Of a stretch of DNA of 64,000 bases, positions 28,006 through 37,484 are shown in pieces; the stretch's first letter is position 1, and each line of letters starts with the position of its first letter. The translations under genes were made by a program, and so were the position numbers. Where the stretch lies: NCBI RefSeq assembly GCF_001662875.1, contig NZ_JPVZ01000002.1:62001-126000 (forward strand), in the 5' to 3' direction. The notes beneath the pieces are model-generated. The model was not told where the DNA came from and searched no databases. It saw nothing but the letters and a program-made list of their open reading frames with translations. This stretch comes from Thalassospira tepidiphila MCCC 1A03514 (GTDB lineage Bacteria; Pseudomonadota; Alphaproteobacteria; Rhodospirillales; Thalassospiraceae).

Positions 28006-29126
28006 GATTGTGCCTCTTTGCCTGACAGGTTCCGGGTTTTGGCGAGTGCCGGGGCGGTGCGCGCATCGGCCGGGATATGGGCATCCACCCAATCCTGAAG
28101 GGCAGGCAGGTTATCAGCCGCCCCGCGCAGGATCATCTCCCAACAACGCGGGATGTAGTCGAAATAGCGCGTCTTTCCGGCCTTGATCGCAAGCCAGCCA
28201 AACCGGCCCAGGATGCGGAAATTGCGCACCATCGAGGTGGCGAGATAGGCCGTTTCGAAATCAGAACGATCAATGTCAGGGAAAGCGGCGAGATAGAATT
28301 CCTTCATCCGCGCTTCAAGGTCCGGGCCGATATCATGGCGCACATCGCGCAGAAGCGACGCCAGATCATACGGCCGTGGTGCAATGGCCGCGTCCTGAAA
28401 ATCTATGATGCCGCAATCATCACCGCCCTCACCATTTTCGACCAGCATCAGGTTATCAACGTGATAATCGCGGTGAATGATCACCTCACCCACCTGCCAG
28501 CAAAGTGGCAACACGGTTTCGAGAAGCTGATCAAAGGCGGTGCTTGCCGCATCACGCTTGGCTGCGTCCCGGATGACCAGCGGCAGATAATCGTTCTTGA
28601 AGCTTGCGAGCATGCGCCGCAGATTTTCCGGGCCATAGCGCACCAACCCGCAATCGTTCATCCCGCCCCCGTCGCAGAAGCGGTGCAGGGTGATCAGCTG
28701 TTCGATGGCACGCAGATAAAGGGCATCCTGCGTTGTGCCATCAAGCATCGCACTGCCCATGAGCGCCTCGGTAAAGGTGATGTCACCAAAATCCTCGATC
28801 AGGACCAAGCCGCGCTTTTCATCCGCCTGATAGATTTCCGGTACCCGCCAACCGGCCTGTTTGAACAGGTTTGTGGTTTGCAGAACTGGTGAAACAGAGG
28901 CCGGACGTTCGGGATTGTCATGAATGCCGTGCGGATCAACATGGGTCGCGGTCGGCGGGAAATCCATCAGAAGGGCGGTGTCATGGCGCCGTTCGAGGCG
29001 GAAATATCTCCGCGCCGAGGCATCATCAACCAACGGCATGACCTGGGCGGTCTGCCAGCCACAGGTGACCAGAAAATCCTGGCGTTCGGCATTACGTCGT
29101 TCCTGATCGGGGCTTGCGCGTTTCAT
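28002..29126 (-). CDS. amgK: N-acetylmuramate/N-acetylglucosamine kinase AmgK
   Basis: A 374-residue phosphotransferase of the aminoglycoside-kinase fold that phosphorylates the anomeric carbon of recycled MurNAc (and GlcNAc). The catalytic loop IIHRDYHVDNLMLVE and the metal motif IIDFQDAAIAPRPYDLASLL are intact. It overlaps tsaE upstream (29123-29126) and murU downstream, giving a fully coupled tsaE-amgK-murU-addB-addA string. This pairing with tsaE is common in proteobacteria that recycle MurNAc anomerically. Confidence 0.9.
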   Translation of the reverse strand: MKRASPDQERRNAERQDFLVTCGWQTAQVMPLVDDASARRYFRLERRHDTALLMDFPPTATHVDPHGIHDNPERPASVSPVLQTTNLFKQAGWRVPEIYQADEKRGLVLIEDFGDITFTEALMGSAMLDGTTQDALYLRAIEQLITLHRFCDGGGMNDCGLVRYGPENLRRMLASFKNDYLPLVIRDAAKRDAASTAFDQLLETVLPLCWQVGEVIIHRDYHVDNLMLVENGEGGDDCGIIDFQDAAIAPRPYDLASLLRDVRHDIGPDLEARMKEFYLAAFPDIDRSDFETAYLATSMVRNFRILGRFGWLAIKAGKTRYFDYIPRCWEMILRGAADNLPALQDWVDAHIPADARTAPALAKTRNLSGKEAQS

Positions 29127-29599
29127 GACGGATCCACCACCAGATCATTGATCCGCGTCATCCAGTCTTCGCCATGCGGCTCAAGCTTGAACACACGGCC
29201 ATCCGGGGTCGATCCGGGATCGATATGAATATCAAGACGGTTTTCCGGGGTCAGATATTCCAACCGATCCGGCCATTCGATCAGGCTGACGGCATCTGAA
29301 AAGGCATCCTCAATATCAAGCTCGTGGACTTCTTCGGGATCAGACAGTCGATACAGGTCAAAATGCCAGACCGGCACGCGATCAAGCTCATAGATCTGAA
29401 CCAGTGTGAAAGTCGGACTGGGAACTTCTTCATGCGGGTTATCGGCCACCGCGCGAATGAAGGCACGGCAAAAGGCACTTTTGCCCATACCGAGTGTTCC
29501 GTGCATCAAAATCACGTCGCCTGCCCCGGCAACAGCGGCAAGTTTGGCGGCAAGGGCTTCGGTCCCGTTCTGATCGCTGACAGTGACTGTCCTGGTCAT
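29123..29599 (-). CDS. tsaE: tRNA t6A biosynthesis ATPase TsaE
   Basis: A 158-residue P-loop protein that works with TsaB, TsaC and TsaD to make N6-threonylcarbamoyladenosine at position 37 of ANN-decoding tRNAs. Walker A reads GTLGMGKSAFCRAF near residue 34, with SPTFTLVQIYE and VWHFDLYRL following, as in the family. TsaD is encoded in the same window at 49472-50530. First gene of the minus-strand operon leading to addA. Confidence 0.93.
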   Translation of the reverse strand: MTRTVTVSDQNGTEALAAKLAAVAGAGDVILMHGTLGMGKSAFCRAFIRAVADNPHEEVPSPTFTLVQIYELDRVPVWHFDLYRLSDPEEVHELDIEDAFSDAVSLIEWPDRLEYLTPENRLDIHIDPGSTPDGRVFKLEPHGEDWMTRINDLVVDPS

Positions 29600-29653
29600 G
29601 ATGTCCGTCTTTTGAGTGGCTCTTGCCTTCTGTTTTAGGGGGTTGATGCCGCA

Positions 29654-29674
29654 CTTCGCAATGATTTTGCGAAG
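29654..29674. promoter_or_regulatory. Inverted repeat in the tsaE / ferredoxin-NADP reductase intergenic region
   Basis: CTTCGCAA and TTGCGAAG flank a 5-base centre, 55 bases before the tsaE start. There is no T-run. Possible operator or leader hairpin. Confidence 0.3.
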
Positions 29675-29840
29675 CCGATTGGGACGTGTGGTTCAAATCA
29701 CGGCGCAAACCCGGAAAAAGGCCGGTTTACATTGCGATATCGTGTTCCAGATGCTATCTCGCTGCATAAGAAATCCCGCACACCGCCGGGCTTGGGGGCA
29801 GCCCCCTACCCAAATTTGATTTTATTTGGATGGAATAAGT

Positions 29841-30863
29841 ATGTCAGACGCATCGCATAGCACAGATATTGCCATTATTGGCGCAGGTCCGGTCGGGCTT
29901 TTTGCGGTTTTCGAAGCCGGTATGCTGGGGCTTAAATCCCATGTGATTGACGCGCTTGATATGGTCGGCGGCCAGTGCAGCGCACTTTATCCGGAAAAGC
30001 CGATTTTCGATATTCCGGCCCATCCGCAGATCGCCGGTCAGGACCTTATTCACGAGCTTGCCAAACAGGCCGATCCGTTCGAGCCGACCTATCATCTGGG
30101 CCAGCAGGTCACCAAGCTTGAGAAACGCGATGATGGCCGCTTCACGCTGGTCACCACCAAGGGCACGGTGATTGATGCCGGTGCGGTTGTGATTGCGGCG
30201 GGTTGTGGTGCCTTTGGCCCGAACAAACCACCGATGGACGGCCTAGAAGAGTATGAAGGATCGGGTGGCGTTCAGTATTACGTCAAACGTCGTGCCGACT
30301 TCGCTGGCAAGAACGTCGTGATTGCCGGTGGCGGTGACTCGGCTGTCGACTGGGCACTGTCGCTTCATGATATTGCCGCCAAGGTGATGGTGGTTCATCG
30401 TCGCCCGAAATTCCGTGCGGCCCCTGACAGCAGTGCAAAACTGCAGGCGCTCGCCGAGGCGGGCAAGATCGAGATGGTCATTCCCTATCAGCTTAAGGGG
30501 CTTAAGGGTGAAAATGGCATCCTGTCGCACGTGGTTGTCGCGACGCTGAAGGGCGAGGAGCGCGAGCTTGAAGCCGATCATCTTCTGCCGTTCTTTGGCC
30601 TTGCCATGGAACTTGGCCCGATTGCCGATTGGGGCCTTAATCTTGAGAAGAACCATATCGGCGTGAAACAGGCGACGATGGAAACATCCGTCCCGGGCAT
30701 CTTTGCCATCGGCGATATCGCGACCTATGAGCACAAGCTTAAACTGATCCTGTCGGGCTTTGCCGAAGGTGCGAGCGCGATCCACGCCGCACGCTCCTAT
30801 ATGTTCCCGGACAAGGAATTCCACTTCGAATATTCGACCACGACGGGTGTTCCGAACGAATAA
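29841..30863 (+). CDS. Ferredoxin-NADP+ reductase, thioredoxin-reductase-like type
   Basis: A 340-residue FAD enzyme of the YumC-like ferredoxin/flavodoxin-NADP reductase group, exchanging electrons between NADPH and ferredoxin. The FAD motif is IIGAGPVGLFAVFEAG (residues 11-26), the NADPH motif IAGGGDSAVDWALSL, and FAIGDIATYEHKLKLILSGFAEG is the second FAD site. It lacks the CxxC redox pair of true thioredoxin reductases. ATG at 29841 was preferred to a TTG at 29826. It is divergent from tsaE and 36 bases upstream of a GFA-family gene. Confidence 0.88.
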   Translation: MSDASHSTDIAIIGAGPVGLFAVFEAGMLGLKSHVIDALDMVGGQCSALYPEKPIFDIPAHPQIAGQDLIHELAKQADPFEPTYHLGQQVTKLEKRDDGRFTLVTTKGTVIDAGAVVIAAGCGAFGPNKPPMDGLEEYEGSGGVQYYVKRRADFAGKNVVIAGGGDSAVDWALSLHDIAAKVMVVHRRPKFRAAPDSSAKLQALAEAGKIEMVIPYQLKGLKGENGILSHVVVATLKGEERELEADHLLPFFGLAMELGPIADWGLNLEKNHIGVKQATMETSVPGIFAIGDIATYEHKLKLILSGFAEGASAIHAARSYMFPDKEFHFEYSTTTGVPNE

Positions 30864-30899
30864 CCCGACATTTGGTCAAAGTTTTCAAGGAAGCGCACC

Positions 30900-31298
30900 A
30901 TGACCGCAAAACATCCCGAACATCGTGGGGGTTGTCTTTGTGGCGCGGTGCGCTTTGTTGCATCCGGGGAACCGATTGGCAGCAATCACTGCCATTGCGG
31001 CATGTGCCGCAAGGACAGCGGTTCGGGTGTTTCGACCTTTGTCGCGTTCCCGACCAATGCCGTCACATGGGATGGCAAGCCGCGCGAATATGAAAGCTCG
31101 CCTGGCAAATATCGCGGATTTTGCCCAAAATGCGGATCAAGCATCACCTGGCGCAAGGGCGATGATGACAGCTTCATCGATTTCCGATTGGGCACCTTTG
31201 ATGACCCAAGCCTGTTCAAGGCTAAAAAGCATCTTTGGATGCGCACAGCACTGCCGAGCTTTGCGGGCATTGACCCGGAGATCGAGCATTTCGATTAA
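30900..31298 (+). CDS. GFA-family zinc protein (glutathione-dependent formaldehyde-activating domain)
   Basis: A 132-residue zinc-binding GFA/CENP-V-like protein. Cysteine ligands are visible as GGCLCGAV (Cys12, Cys14), HCHCGMCRKDSG and FCPKCGS. The founding member accelerates S-hydroxymethylglutathione formation, but most relatives have no proven activity, so the substrate is unknown. It follows the ferredoxin reductase by 36 bases and may be co-transcribed. Confidence 0.85.
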   Translation: MTAKHPEHRGGCLCGAVRFVASGEPIGSNHCHCGMCRKDSGSGVSTFVAFPTNAVTWDGKPREYESSPGKYRGFCPKCGSSITWRKGDDDSFIDFRLGTFDDPSLFKAKKHLWMRTALPSFAGIDPEIEHFD

Positions 31299-31422
31299 GT
31301 GCGACGATCCCTCGCCCTTTTTAAAGTACTGAAGCTTGTTCCTGCCAAACTGGTGACATCACAGGTACCGGACAAAAGAAACTTGTCTCTGGCCCTCGGG
31401 GCCCAATCATGACAGGCTGCAA

Positions 31423-31443
31423 AATTCTACCAAGAGTAGAATT
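31423..31443. promoter_or_regulatory. Inverted repeat before a small membrane-protein gene
   Basis: AATTCTAC and GTAGAATT flank the 5 bases CAAGA, a perfect 8-5-8 palindrome ending 27 bases before the ATG at 31471. The position fits an operator at or just after the transcription start. There is no T-run. Confidence 0.4.
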
Positions 31444-31470
31444 CGCACATATCACCATCAGGGGAACGAA

Positions 31471-31743
31471 ATGAGCGACCAGAATCAGGGCGACCAACCG
31501 AACAGCCGCCGAAAAATGAATATGCGCAAACTGATGCTGTTTGGTTCAGGTACGCTTCTGCTTGGCACCTTACTGATGATGGTGACATTCCAAACCACCT
31601 TTCAGATGATGATGCATGGACGTTCTGCAGGCAGCTTCATCATTGTCATTGGTACAGCGGTTGCGATCGGCCTTTTGGTCGCTGGTTCGACCATCATATC
31701 GAAATGGGTGTCCCGCAAGGTTGAGGCTATTCTGGAAGAGTAA
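31471..31743 (+). CDS. Small two-helix membrane protein, unknown function
   Basis: A 90-residue protein I do not recognise. A charged N-terminus with NRRKMNMRKL is followed by two hydrophobic helices, about residues 24-48 and 51-75, the first rich in methionine and threonine (MMVTFQTTFQMMM). A short basic and acidic tail, SRKVEAILEE, ends it. An excellent AGGGGAACG ribosome site precedes the ATG, which argues strongly that it is real. It is preceded by a perfect inverted repeat and is convergent with the UPF0303 gene. Confidence 0.75.
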   Translation: MSDQNQGDQPNSRRKMNMRKLMLFGSGTLLLGTLLMMVTFQTTFQMMMHGRSAGSFIIVIGTAVAIGLLVAGSTIISKWVSRKVEAILEE

Positions 31744-31819
31744 GCTTGGCCTCTTTCGCGACTTCGCCGTTCAACGTCAAGTATCTCACAAATATAGCGT
31801 CCAGAGGCTCGGCTGTGTC

Positions 31820-32284
31820 TTAGAGCTTAACCGAAACGCCAAGGTGCTCGGCCAAAACGCTCACGATCATGCCGTGATCTTCGTGTGATGCGAGGCCGGA
31901 TACTGTAATCGCGCCAATCACGCCGACACCGGCAACACGGACCGGGAAGCTGCCGCCGTGATCGGCATAGTCGGCAAAATCGATCCCGTGATCGGCAAGG
32001 GTTTTGCCCTTGGCCTTAAGCTCCGCGCCAAAGCGCATCGAGCTTTGATGTTCACGCAGCACCAGATTGCTTTTGCGACGTGCCCAAGCATCGTTGGCCG
32101 GTTTGGCACCGGCGAGGGATGCGTGAAACAGGGTGCGGTCCGGGGTGCGGATATTGATGGCAACCGGGGCGTTTTTGGCCTGCGCGACGCCAACCAGTTT
32201 GAAGCCGATTGACCAGGCGGTGTCTTCGTCAAAGCGATCAAACACCAGAATTTCTTCCTGCTTGGCGAGCAATTCCAGATCCAT
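31820..32284 (-). CDS. UPF0303 / heme-degrading-domain family protein
   Basis: A 154-residue protein of the UPF0303 (YBR137W-like) branch of the HbpS/GlcG superfamily. Visible family segments are AWSIGFKLVGVAQ, APVAINIRTPDRTLFHASL, WARRKSNLVLREHQSS and the terminal GVGVIGAITVSGLASHEDHGMIVSVL. Some superfamily members bind heme or degrade it, but the role of this branch is not established. ATG at 32284 with AAGGAG seven bases upstream was chosen over the longer frame to 32356. Confidence 0.82.
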   Translation of the reverse strand: MDLELLAKQEEILVFDRFDEDTAWSIGFKLVGVAQAKNAPVAINIRTPDRTLFHASLAGAKPANDAWARRKSNLVLREHQSSMRFGAELKAKGKTLADHGIDFADYADHGGSFPVRVAGVGVIGAITVSGLASHEDHGMIVSVLAEHLGVSVKL

Positions 32285-32358
32285 CGGGGACTCCTTGGGC
32301 AATTGGTTGGGCTGCGTCCATCCATAGCGCAGCAGGTTAGCCTCTGAAAACAGCAAAG

Positions 32359-32393
32359 AAAAAAGGCTGCACCACCAATGTGATACAGCCTTT
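32359..32393 (-). terminator. Rho-independent terminator of lepA
   Basis: Minus-strand stem GGCTG / CAGCC extends inward with further pairs (some G-U) around an ATTG loop and is followed by a T-run interrupted once. Confidence 0.7.
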
Positions 32394-32415
32394 GTTTCGA
32401 AATCGTAATTTCGGC

Positions 32416-34221
32416 TTACTTGTCGTCGCCCATCTTGAGCGCGTTGATAAAGGCCGATTGCGGAATTTCGACCTTGCCAAACTGACGCATCTTTTTCTTA
32501 CCAGCCTTCTGTTTTTCAAGAAGCTTACGTTTACGCGAAACGTCACCGCCGTAACATTTCGCCGTCACGTCTTTGCGCAGGGCCGATACGGTTTCACGGG
32601 CAATCACCTTGCCACCGATAGCGGCCTGAATGGCGATGCGGAACATCTGGCGCGGGATCAGGTCCTTAAGACGCTTACAAATCTCACGACCACGATATTC
32701 AGCCGCCGAACGGTGCACCATCAGGGCCAGCGCATCGACCGGCTCTTCGTTCACAAGGATGGAAACCTTGACCAGATCACTCTCGTCGTAACCGGCAATT
32801 TCGTAATCGAAGCTGGCATAGCCGCGAGAGATCGACTTCAGACGGTCATAGAAATCAAACACCACTTCGTTGAGCGGCAGTTTGTAGACCGCCATCGCGC
32901 GGTTGCCGACATAGGTCAGGTCAAGCTGAACACCACGGCGTTCGGTGCAAAGGGTTAGGATGCCGCCAAGATATTCGTCCGGCACCATGATCGATGCCTT
33001 GATCCATGGTTCTTCAATGGCCTTGATCTTGGTAACGTCCGGGAAATCGGCCGGGTTATGCAACAGGATTTCTTCGCCCTTGCTCAGCGTGATCTTGTAG
33101 GACACCGACGGTGCGGTGGTGATCAGATCAAGCTCGAACTCGCGTTCAAGACGTTCCTGAATGATTTCCAGATGCAAAAGACCCAGGAAGCCACAACGGA
33201 AACCAAGACCAAGGGCGGTCGAGTTTTCCGGCTCGAACTGGAAGGACGCGTCATTGAGATGCAGCTTTTCAAGCGCATCGCGCAGCACTTCATATTCGCT
33301 GGTATCAACCGGGAAAATGCCACAGAACACAACCGGGATGGACGGTTTGAAGCCGGCCAGCGGCTTGGCGCAGGGACGTTTTTCTTCGGTAATCGTGTCA
33401 CCGACTTCGCATTCGGCCACGGTTTTCATACCGCAGTTGATAAAGCCGATTTCACCCGGCCCCATTTCATCAATCGCAAGCGGCTTTGGCGTGAACACAC
33501 CAACGCGTTCGATCTGATGGGTGACCTTGGCATTCATGAAGCGGACTTTCTGACCCTTTTTGAGGGTGCCTTCCTTCACGCGTACCAGAATCATCACACC
33601 GAGATAGGTGTCATACCAGCTATCAACCAGAAGAACTTCAAGCGGTGCGTTCGCATCGCCGGTCGGCGCCGGAAGACGGTGCACCAGTGCTTCAAGCACG
33701 TCAGGCACGCCCAGGCCGGTTTTGGCCGAGATCATCACAGCATCAGACGCATCAATGCCAATCACTTCTTCGATCTGTTCTTTGACCTGATCTGGTTCGG
33801 CTGCCGGAAGGTCAACCTTGTTCAGGACTGGCACGATCTCGTGATTGTTTTCAATCGCCTGATAGACGTTGGCAAGGGTCTGGGCTTCAACACCTTGTGC
33901 GGCATCAACCACCAGAAGCGACCCTTCGCAGGCTGCGAGCGAGCGTGACACTTCATAGGCAAAGTCTACGTGACCCGGCGTGTCCATCAGGTTGAGCGTA
34001 TATTCCTGCCCATCCTTGGCGGTGTATTTCAGCCGCACGGCCTGGGATTTGATGGTGATGCCACGTTCACGTTCGATATCCATCGAATCGAGAACCTGAT
34101 CGGCCATTTCACGTTCGGTCAGGCCACCGGTCAACTGGATCAGGCGGTCGGCCAAGGTTGATTTACCGTGGTCGATATGGGCGATGATCGAAAAGTTACG
34201 AATGTTCTTAAGGTCAGTCAT
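32416..34221 (-). CDS. lepA: Elongation factor 4 (LepA), ribosome back-translocase GTPase
   Basis: A 601-residue translational GTPase that back-translocates or remodels stalled ribosomes. GTPase motifs are intact: [19 protein letters not shown] (G1), RGITI (G2), DTPGHVD (G3) and VLNKVDLP (G4). The LepA-specific C-terminal domain ends in [26 protein letters not shown], a near-universal signature. Length is normal. Single gene with its own terminator, divergent from the histidine kinase. Confidence 0.97.
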   Translation of the reverse strand: MTDLKNIRNFSIIAHIDHGKSTLADRLIQLTGGLTEREMADQVLDSMDIERERGITIKSQAVRLKYTAKDGQEYTLNLMDTPGHVDFAYEVSRSLAACEGSLLVVDAAQGVEAQTLANVYQAIENNHEIVPVLNKVDLPAAEPDQVKEQIEEVIGIDASDAVMISAKTGLGVPDVLEALVHRLPAPTGDANAPLEVLLVDSWYDTYLGVMILVRVKEGTLKKGQKVRFMNAKVTHQIERVGVFTPKPLAIDEMGPGEIGFINCGMKTVAECEVGDTITEEKRPCAKPLAGFKPSIPVVFCGIFPVDTSEYEVLRDALEKLHLNDASFQFEPENSTALGLGFRCGFLGLLHLEIIQERLEREFELDLITTAPSVSYKITLSKGEEILLHNPADFPDVTKIKAIEEPWIKASIMVPDEYLGGILTLCTERRGVQLDLTYVGNRAMAVYKLPLNEVVFDFYDRLKSISRGYASFDYEIAGYDESDLVKVSILVNEEPVDALALMVHRSAAEYRGREICKRLKDLIPRQMFRIAIQAAIGGKVIARETVSALRKDVTAKCYGGDVSRKRKLLEKQKAGKKKMRQFGKVEIPQSAFINALKMGDDK

Positions 34222-34755
34222 TTTTGGCTGCTTCTGGCACTAAAATTGGCTGGCATTTCGCCGCGTGGCACATTGTGTCGAAACGGTGTGATCACCAGAT
34301 ACCCGGTTGATACATAACGCGCAACTCGCATTCTTCCCAATATCCCCTGCCCCGTCAGCCAGCCAATTTCGGCAGCGACATCAGGCCTTATCGCATCACG
34401 GATGCAAAAGGGCACGATCGGAAAAACCAGCATTGCGTGATCATTGCATCGTTCGGGAAATCGGTTCTGATATATCCCGGATCAATCACCAGCGGGTTTA
34501 TAGGGGTTTTTGCACGGAATTAGAAGCGTTGTGTTATGTTCACGGCGTCTGCGAATAACCTGCAGTCTGGCACGGCTATCAGTTGTCGGAACGTGATCAC
34601 GTTAAGGGTCCTGGTCACAAGATGTCGGGTGCATCACAAAACAGGCCTTTAACGCTTACATTCATTTGTTTGCATCCTTTTCAACCGCGCGAAAAGGTCT
34701 TAAATTTCAAGGTTGAGGAAACCATAACTCTGTCTGGCAGGGGCACGCCAATAAC
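34222..34755. other. Divergent intergenic region between lepA and the histidine kinase gene
   Basis: 534 bases. Short frames on the plus strand have no ribosome sites and no recognisable features. It should contain the lepA promoter, which I could not locate, and a candidate promoter for the kinase at 34510-34539. The transcribed leader before the kinase would be long, about 210 bases, and contains no obvious structure. Confidence 0.6.
34510..34539 (+). promoter_or_regulatory. Candidate promoter of the histidine kinase
   Basis: TTGCAC (34510-34515) and TTATGT (34534-34539) with 18-base spacing, in an otherwise unmarked region. Confidence 0.45.
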
Positions 34756-36831
34756 ATGTTCATAATGTCAATCGAGCCATCCCTGTCCCGGCGCAGTCTT
34801 GTCAAGTTGCGCAAACGGCTTGCCGCCTTGACGCTGACGGGTGTGTTTGTCCTGCTGTTTTCCTTCTTCTTCATTCAGAAAACGCTTTATGACAGCGCGG
34901 TCGAGCACGCCAGTGCCCAACTTGAAGCAACCGCCTTTCGGTTGGGATCGATGTTGTTGCTTCATAATGATGTCGACCTGCAAAAGATCGTGGCGGACAA
35001 TTCCGATATTACCGTTGGTCTGCTTGATAACCAGCTTAATCAGATCAAGGGCTTTATCCCGCCGCATCTGATCGGCGATCTGGGCGACTATATCAGCACC
35101 CAACAAACTGATCGCGATTCCCTGGTCTGTGTTCACAGCAGCGAAGTCATGGTTCTGGCCTATAGCAAACTGCCACAAATCAACCGGATCGTGGTCGCCT
35201 ATACGCCGCGCAGCGCGCTTTTGAATAACTGGCGCGATGCTTTTATCCTGCACGCGCTGATGTTTGTCATGGCGATGACCATTCTTTGTGGCCTGGCGGT
35301 CTGGTTGTGGCATCGCCTCAAACGGCAGCACATGCGTGCTGCCAATCTTGCCGAACATTTCAGCGATACGGAAAATACCTTGGCGGAATGTGGCTGTGCC
35401 GTGATCAGCTGGCCGGCGGAGACCACCGACGGAAAACTGACGGCACAACTGAACTGGCCGGAAATCCTTGGTCCGACAGCCGAAAACATCGAACCAACCA
35501 TGACGGATTTTCTTGATCGGTTGTCACCGGAATCCCGCACAAAGCTTCGCGGACCGCTGATTGACAATGTCTGGCAAGATGCCCGGATTGGCACCATGGT
35601 CGATATTCGCACTGCCAAAAACCAGATGCAGCGTTTCTATCTGATGGCGCATCGCTATAGCGAGGACAATCGGGAATTTATTTCGGTTTTGCTTCTGGAA
35701 ACTGCTGCTCAACAGGAGCTCTGCCATCCGTTTGAAACCTACCTGCGTCATACACCGGAACCAGCCATTGTGGTCAATCAGGATGGCATCCTTAAGGGGT
35801 TTAGCCCCGCCCTTGAAGAGCTGATGGGGTTGCCGGTGCATGACATCGTCAACAAACCTTTCTTTATGCTGTTTGTTCCCGAGGACCAACAAACCGCGAT
35901 GACGGCCATGCGCCAGAAAAACGGCACTGCGACTATCAGTGATGGCAAATCAATCCTGCGCGTACTCGACCGCAAGGGCAATGTTCGCTGGCTGGCGTGG
36001 CATTGCGTGGGTCCATTTGACGAGATGATCTTTTGCAGTGCGCGGGATGTGACGGAGTTTGTCGAAAATGCCAACAAGCTGCGCGATACACTTGATCAGC
36101 TCAAACGCAGCAACGAAGACCTCGAACAATTTGCCTATGTGGCGTCCCACGATCTGCAGCAGCCGCTGCGCATGGTTGCCAGCTATACGCAACTTCTCAA
36201 GCAGCGTTACAGTGGCAGCCTTGATCAGGAAGCCGACGAATATATCGACTTTGCCGTCGATGGTGCCAAGCGCATGCACAAGCTGATCAGCCACCTGCTT
36301 GAATATGCCAAGACCGGAACCCGCGAAGATTTCGCACCAATTGACTGCAATCAGGTGCTAAACGAGGCGCAAGCGGACCTCAAGGACGTGATTGGCCGTG
36401 AACACGCCACCATCACGCATGACGATCTCCCGACCGTCAAAGGTGACCGGATTGCCCTGTCGCGGCTGTTCCAGAACCTTTTATCCAATGCCATCAAGTA
36501 TCGCCGCCCTGGCGTATCACCGCACATATCCATTACGGTCGAACCCGACCCGGTGATGCGCGACTATTGGCGTTTTTCAGTCCGCGATAACGGCATTGGC
36601 ATTCACCCCGAGCATGCACAACGGATTTTCCGCCTGTTTCAGCGCCTGCATAAGGACGAGTTTTCCGGAACGGGACTTGGCCTTTCTCTGTGCCGCAAGA
36701 TCGTTGAACAGCATGGCGGCCGTATCTGGCTTGATACCAGCCGGCCGCTCAGTGACCCGGGCACGACCATCATCTTTACGCTTCGGGTTTACCACGCCGA
36801 GGCATCACGCATTGGGCAAAACAATCCTTGA
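34756..36831 (+). CDS. Membrane-bound sensor histidine kinase with PAS domain
   Basis: A 691-residue orphan kinase. Helix 1 (about 22-45) and helix 2 (about 165-188) bracket a roughly 120-residue periplasmic sensor with no recognisable fold. A PAS domain (about 340-450; VVNQDGILKGFSPALEELMGLP) precedes the dimerisation domain with the phospho-accepting His465 in YVASHDLQQPLRMV. The ATP-binding domain has DNGIGIHPEHAQRIFRLFQRLH and GTGLGLSLCRKIVEQHGG. This H-box style is shared with phytochrome-type kinases. ATG at 34756 lies 12 bases after AGGGG; an alternative ATG is at 34765. No cognate regulator is adjacent; a single-domain regulator is encoded 6 kb away at 42922-43326. Confidence 0.9.
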   Translation: MFIMSIEPSLSRRSLVKLRKRLAALTLTGVFVLLFSFFFIQKTLYDSAVEHASAQLEATAFRLGSMLLLHNDVDLQKIVADNSDITVGLLDNQLNQIKGFIPPHLIGDLGDYISTQQTDRDSLVCVHSSEVMVLAYSKLPQINRIVVAYTPRSALLNNWRDAFILHALMFVMAMTILCGLAVWLWHRLKRQHMRAANLAEHFSDTENTLAECGCAVISWPAETTDGKLTAQLNWPEILGPTAENIEPTMTDFLDRLSPESRTKLRGPLIDNVWQDARIGTMVDIRTAKNQMQRFYLMAHRYSEDNREFISVLLLETAAQQELCHPFETYLRHTPEPAIVVNQDGILKGFSPALEELMGLPVHDIVNKPFFMLFVPEDQQTAMTAMRQKNGTATISDGKSILRVLDRKGNVRWLAWHCVGPFDEMIFCSARDVTEFVENANKLRDTLDQLKRSNEDLEQFAYVASHDLQQPLRMVASYTQLLKQRYSGSLDQEADEYIDFAVDGAKRMHKLISHLLEYAKTGTREDFAPIDCNQVLNEAQADLKDVIGREHATITHDDLPTVKGDRIALSRLFQNLLSNAIKYRRPGVSPHISITVEPDPVMRDYWRFSVRDNGIGIHPEHAQRIFRLFQRLHKDEFSGTGLGLSLCRKIVEQHGGRIWLDTSRPLSDPGTTIIFTLRVYHAEASRIGQNNP

Positions 36832-36931
36832 ACGTCTCAGCACATGGCAGCATGGCAAGCATATTGCTTGAGACTGAGGGTTAGACCGGCAGACAGGTAA
36901 AAGCTGCCCTGTGCCTGTTATGGAGCGTTAG

Positions 36932-37405
36932 ATGTTCAAGACCATGATCCTGTTCCGCCCTGTATTCAAATCTGTTCCGGTGATGCTGGCTCTTTTGGCG
37001 CTCAACGCATGTGGGTCGGACATGCGCACCATGAATGACAGCCACATGCAGAAACTGGCTTATTATTTTGCCGAACATGAACCGGGAGAGCCGCTGCCGC
37101 GGGGCTGGCGCCGGCTGGATGGTGCAGAAATCAATTACCGTTTTGCAAACGAAACATATGCCGTCTATTCAATTGACGAGGACGAGCAGCTTCTGGTCAT
37201 GCATCTTTATGACGATGGTACAGGTCGACTGGAAGCCGATGATGATCGTGAACGTTGCGAATGGAACAGCATGGTCGATCAGCTGACCATCGAATGCGAC
37301 GACACCGATATGGAATGGCATGTCTTTACCAATGGGCCGGATCTGATCGCGCTTGATCTGGATGAGGACGAATACGCCATCCTGCGCAAACGCCCCGGTC
37401 GGTAA
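36932..37405 (+). CDS. Predicted lipoprotein, unknown function
   Basis: A 157-residue protein with a signal peptide ending in the lipobox LNAC, giving lipidated Cys27 followed by GSD, so outer-membrane location is likely (no Asp at +2). The mature part is acidic and rich in Asp/Glu with a central YAVYSIDEDEQLLVMHLYDDGTGRL strand pair and two cysteines (CEW, IECDD) that could form a disulfide. I do not recognise a family. GGAG seven bases before the ATG supports the start. It lies 100 bases after the kinase gene. Confidence 0.75.
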   Translation: MFKTMILFRPVFKSVPVMLALLALNACGSDMRTMNDSHMQKLAYYFAEHEPGEPLPRGWRRLDGAEINYRFANETYAVYSIDEDEQLLVMHLYDDGTGRLEADDDRERCEWNSMVDQLTIECDDTDMEWHVFTNGPDLIALDLDEDEYAILRKRPGR

Positions 37406-37426
37406 ATTTGACCGATGGTCCACAAA

Positions 37427-37464
37427 CAAAACGGGCTGCCCAACATTGGAGCAGCCCGTTTTTA
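37427..37464. terminator. Bidirectional terminator between lipoprotein gene and pheT
   Basis: AAACGGGCTGC and GCAGCCCGTTT form a 10-11 base-pair stem with an 11-base loop, flanked by A-rich and T-rich runs, between convergent genes. Confidence 0.88.
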
Positions 37465-37484
37465 TTCGTATCTTTGGCGAAAGA

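Noticed and set aside
29775-29820. GC-rich hairpin-like stretch before the ferredoxin-NADP reductase gene as a riboswitch
   Set aside because: The G and C runs can pair only with a very tight loop and no known riboswitch core can be recognised.
34307-34755. Small plus-strand frames between lepA and the histidine kinase gene
   Set aside because: No ribosome site, no domain, and they overlap the likely promoter of the kinase gene.
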